Source: Pseudomonas sp. QS1027 (GTDB lineage Bacteria > Pseudomonadota > Gammaproteobacteria > Pseudomonadales > Pseudomonadaceae). From it: a stretch of DNA of 64,000 nucleotides. This document shows, piece after piece, positions 63,587-64,000 of this stretch. Each line of letters starts with the position of its first letter. Position 1 is the first letter of the stretch. Below the pieces are notes generated by a model. The model was not told the origin of the DNA. It made no database searches and worked only from the letters and a program-made list of their open reading frames with translations. Made by a program: the position numbers and the translations under genes. The stretch is from assembly GCF_002814235.1 (NCBI RefSeq), contig NZ_PHSU01000014.1, positions 62,001-126,000 on the forward strand, read 5' to 3'.

Positions 63587-64000
63587 ATGATGAACGCCAT
63601 GCAGATGCAAATGCCGATGAACACCATGCCGATGATGCCGGCCATGGGGATGCCAATGATGATGGCAACCATGACCTGCGAAATGATGGACGACGGCATG
63701 CTGTGCAAAATGATGCCGGCTGCTGGCATGGACATGGCGATGTTCAAGAACAGCGCTGAAATGATGCAGATGATGATGAACTGCGGCATGCCGATGATGA
63801 TGCATTGCGGCAACATGAGCATGATGTGCATGTCCCGGTCGGCCATGGCCATGCCGATGATGAACATGATGATGCCAATGCCGATGATGGGCATGCCGAT
63901 GCCGTCGATGAAGTGCGTGATGGAATGCACCATGATGGCCGACTGCATGATGTGCAAAATCATGCCGATGGCCGGCATGAACATGGACATGATGAAGAAT
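63587..64000 (+). CDS. Extremely methionine-rich protein (3' end outside window)
   Basis: The frame opens with tandem ATGs after CAGGGAG and is uninterrupted to the window end (138 codons). I count 60 Met (43 percent) and 9 Cys among the visible residues, mostly in MPM, MM and CxMM patterns. A segment near residues 30-55 (TCEMMDDGMLCKMMPAAGMD) recurs as ECTMMADCMMCKIMPMAGMN at 113-132, so the protein has a repeat of about 83 residues. There is no signal peptide. Candidate roles are metal (copper) binding or a sacrificial sink for reactive chlorine or oxygen species, like the Met-rich MrpX protein of Azospira as I recall it. I do not recognise the exact family. Confidence 0.8.
   Translation, partial: MMNAMQMQMPMNTMPMMPAMGMPMMMATMTCEMMDDGMLCKMMPAAGMDMAMFKNSAEMMQMMMNCGMPMMMHCGNMSMMCMSRSAMAMPMMNMMMPMPMMGMPMPSMKCVMECTMMADCMMCKIMPMAGMNMDMMKN

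Noticed and set aside
63568..63990. Minus-strand open frame opposite the Met-rich gene
   Set aside because: The plus strand has the ribosome binding site and ordered repeats; the minus frame arises from CAT-rich complement of ATG codons.

Overview
This window holds most of a mupirocin (pseudomonic acid) biosynthetic cluster from a GC-rich pseudomonad of the Pseudomonas fluorescens group, followed by flanking chromosome. I base this on gene order and family content recalled from the published mup cluster of P. fluorescens NCIMB 10586. That order runs: trans-AT polyketide synthase, dienoyl reductase, discrete carrier proteins, a beta-branching (HMG-CoA synthase) cassette, a eukaryotic-type isoleucyl-tRNA synthetase as self-resistance, Rieske oxygenase genes, and a LuxR/LuxI pair. 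No database search was possible.

Positions 1-18243 are the 3' part of mmpD, a giant PKS subunit with no acyltransferase domain. It carries the end of one module and three complete modules; two modules have C-methyltransferases. Then come mupC, macpA, mupD, mupE and macpB (18240-22119), and mupF alone on the minus strand (22147-23145). A long plus-strand run follows: macpC, mupG, mupH, mupJ and mupK (beta-branching), mmpE, mupL, mupM (resistance IleRS) and mupN (phosphopantetheinyl transferase), at 23321-36131. The next run is mupO, mupP, mupQ, mupS, macpD, mmpF, macpE, mupT, mupU, mupV and mupW (36270-49067). It covers tailoring and the 9-hydroxynonanoate side chain. Many genes in these runs overlap by ATGA or GTGA, which suggests translational coupling.

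The regulatory block (49290-52500) is mupR (LuxR type), mupX (amidase), mupI (AHL synthase, minus strand) and, divergent from mupI, a 69-residue gene that I read as a homologue of the quorum-sensing repressor RsaL. Between mupI and this gene lie a 20-bp lux-box-like palindrome and, 7 bp away, a 15-bp palindrome fitting the RsaL operator pattern as I recall it. Related lux-box-like elements precede macpA, macpC and mupO. Each of the four has a -10-like hexamer at exactly the same distance in the plus direction. The sequence therefore suggests a MupR/AHL regulon with an RsaL-type homeostatic brake.

Beyond the cluster, 52806-62686 looks like an uptake locus: a 2-oxoglutarate/Fe(II) oxygenase, a MetQ/MetN/MetI-type ABC importer, a ribose-type ABC importer, and a TonB-dependent receptor. 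The receptor is separated from the rest by 412 bp. A REP-like hairpin follows, then a DUF3574-type lipoprotein on the minus strand. At the right edge is the start of a gene for an extraordinarily methionine-rich protein (60 Met in 138 visible residues). I saw no tRNA, rRNA, CRISPR array, transposase or integrase gene.
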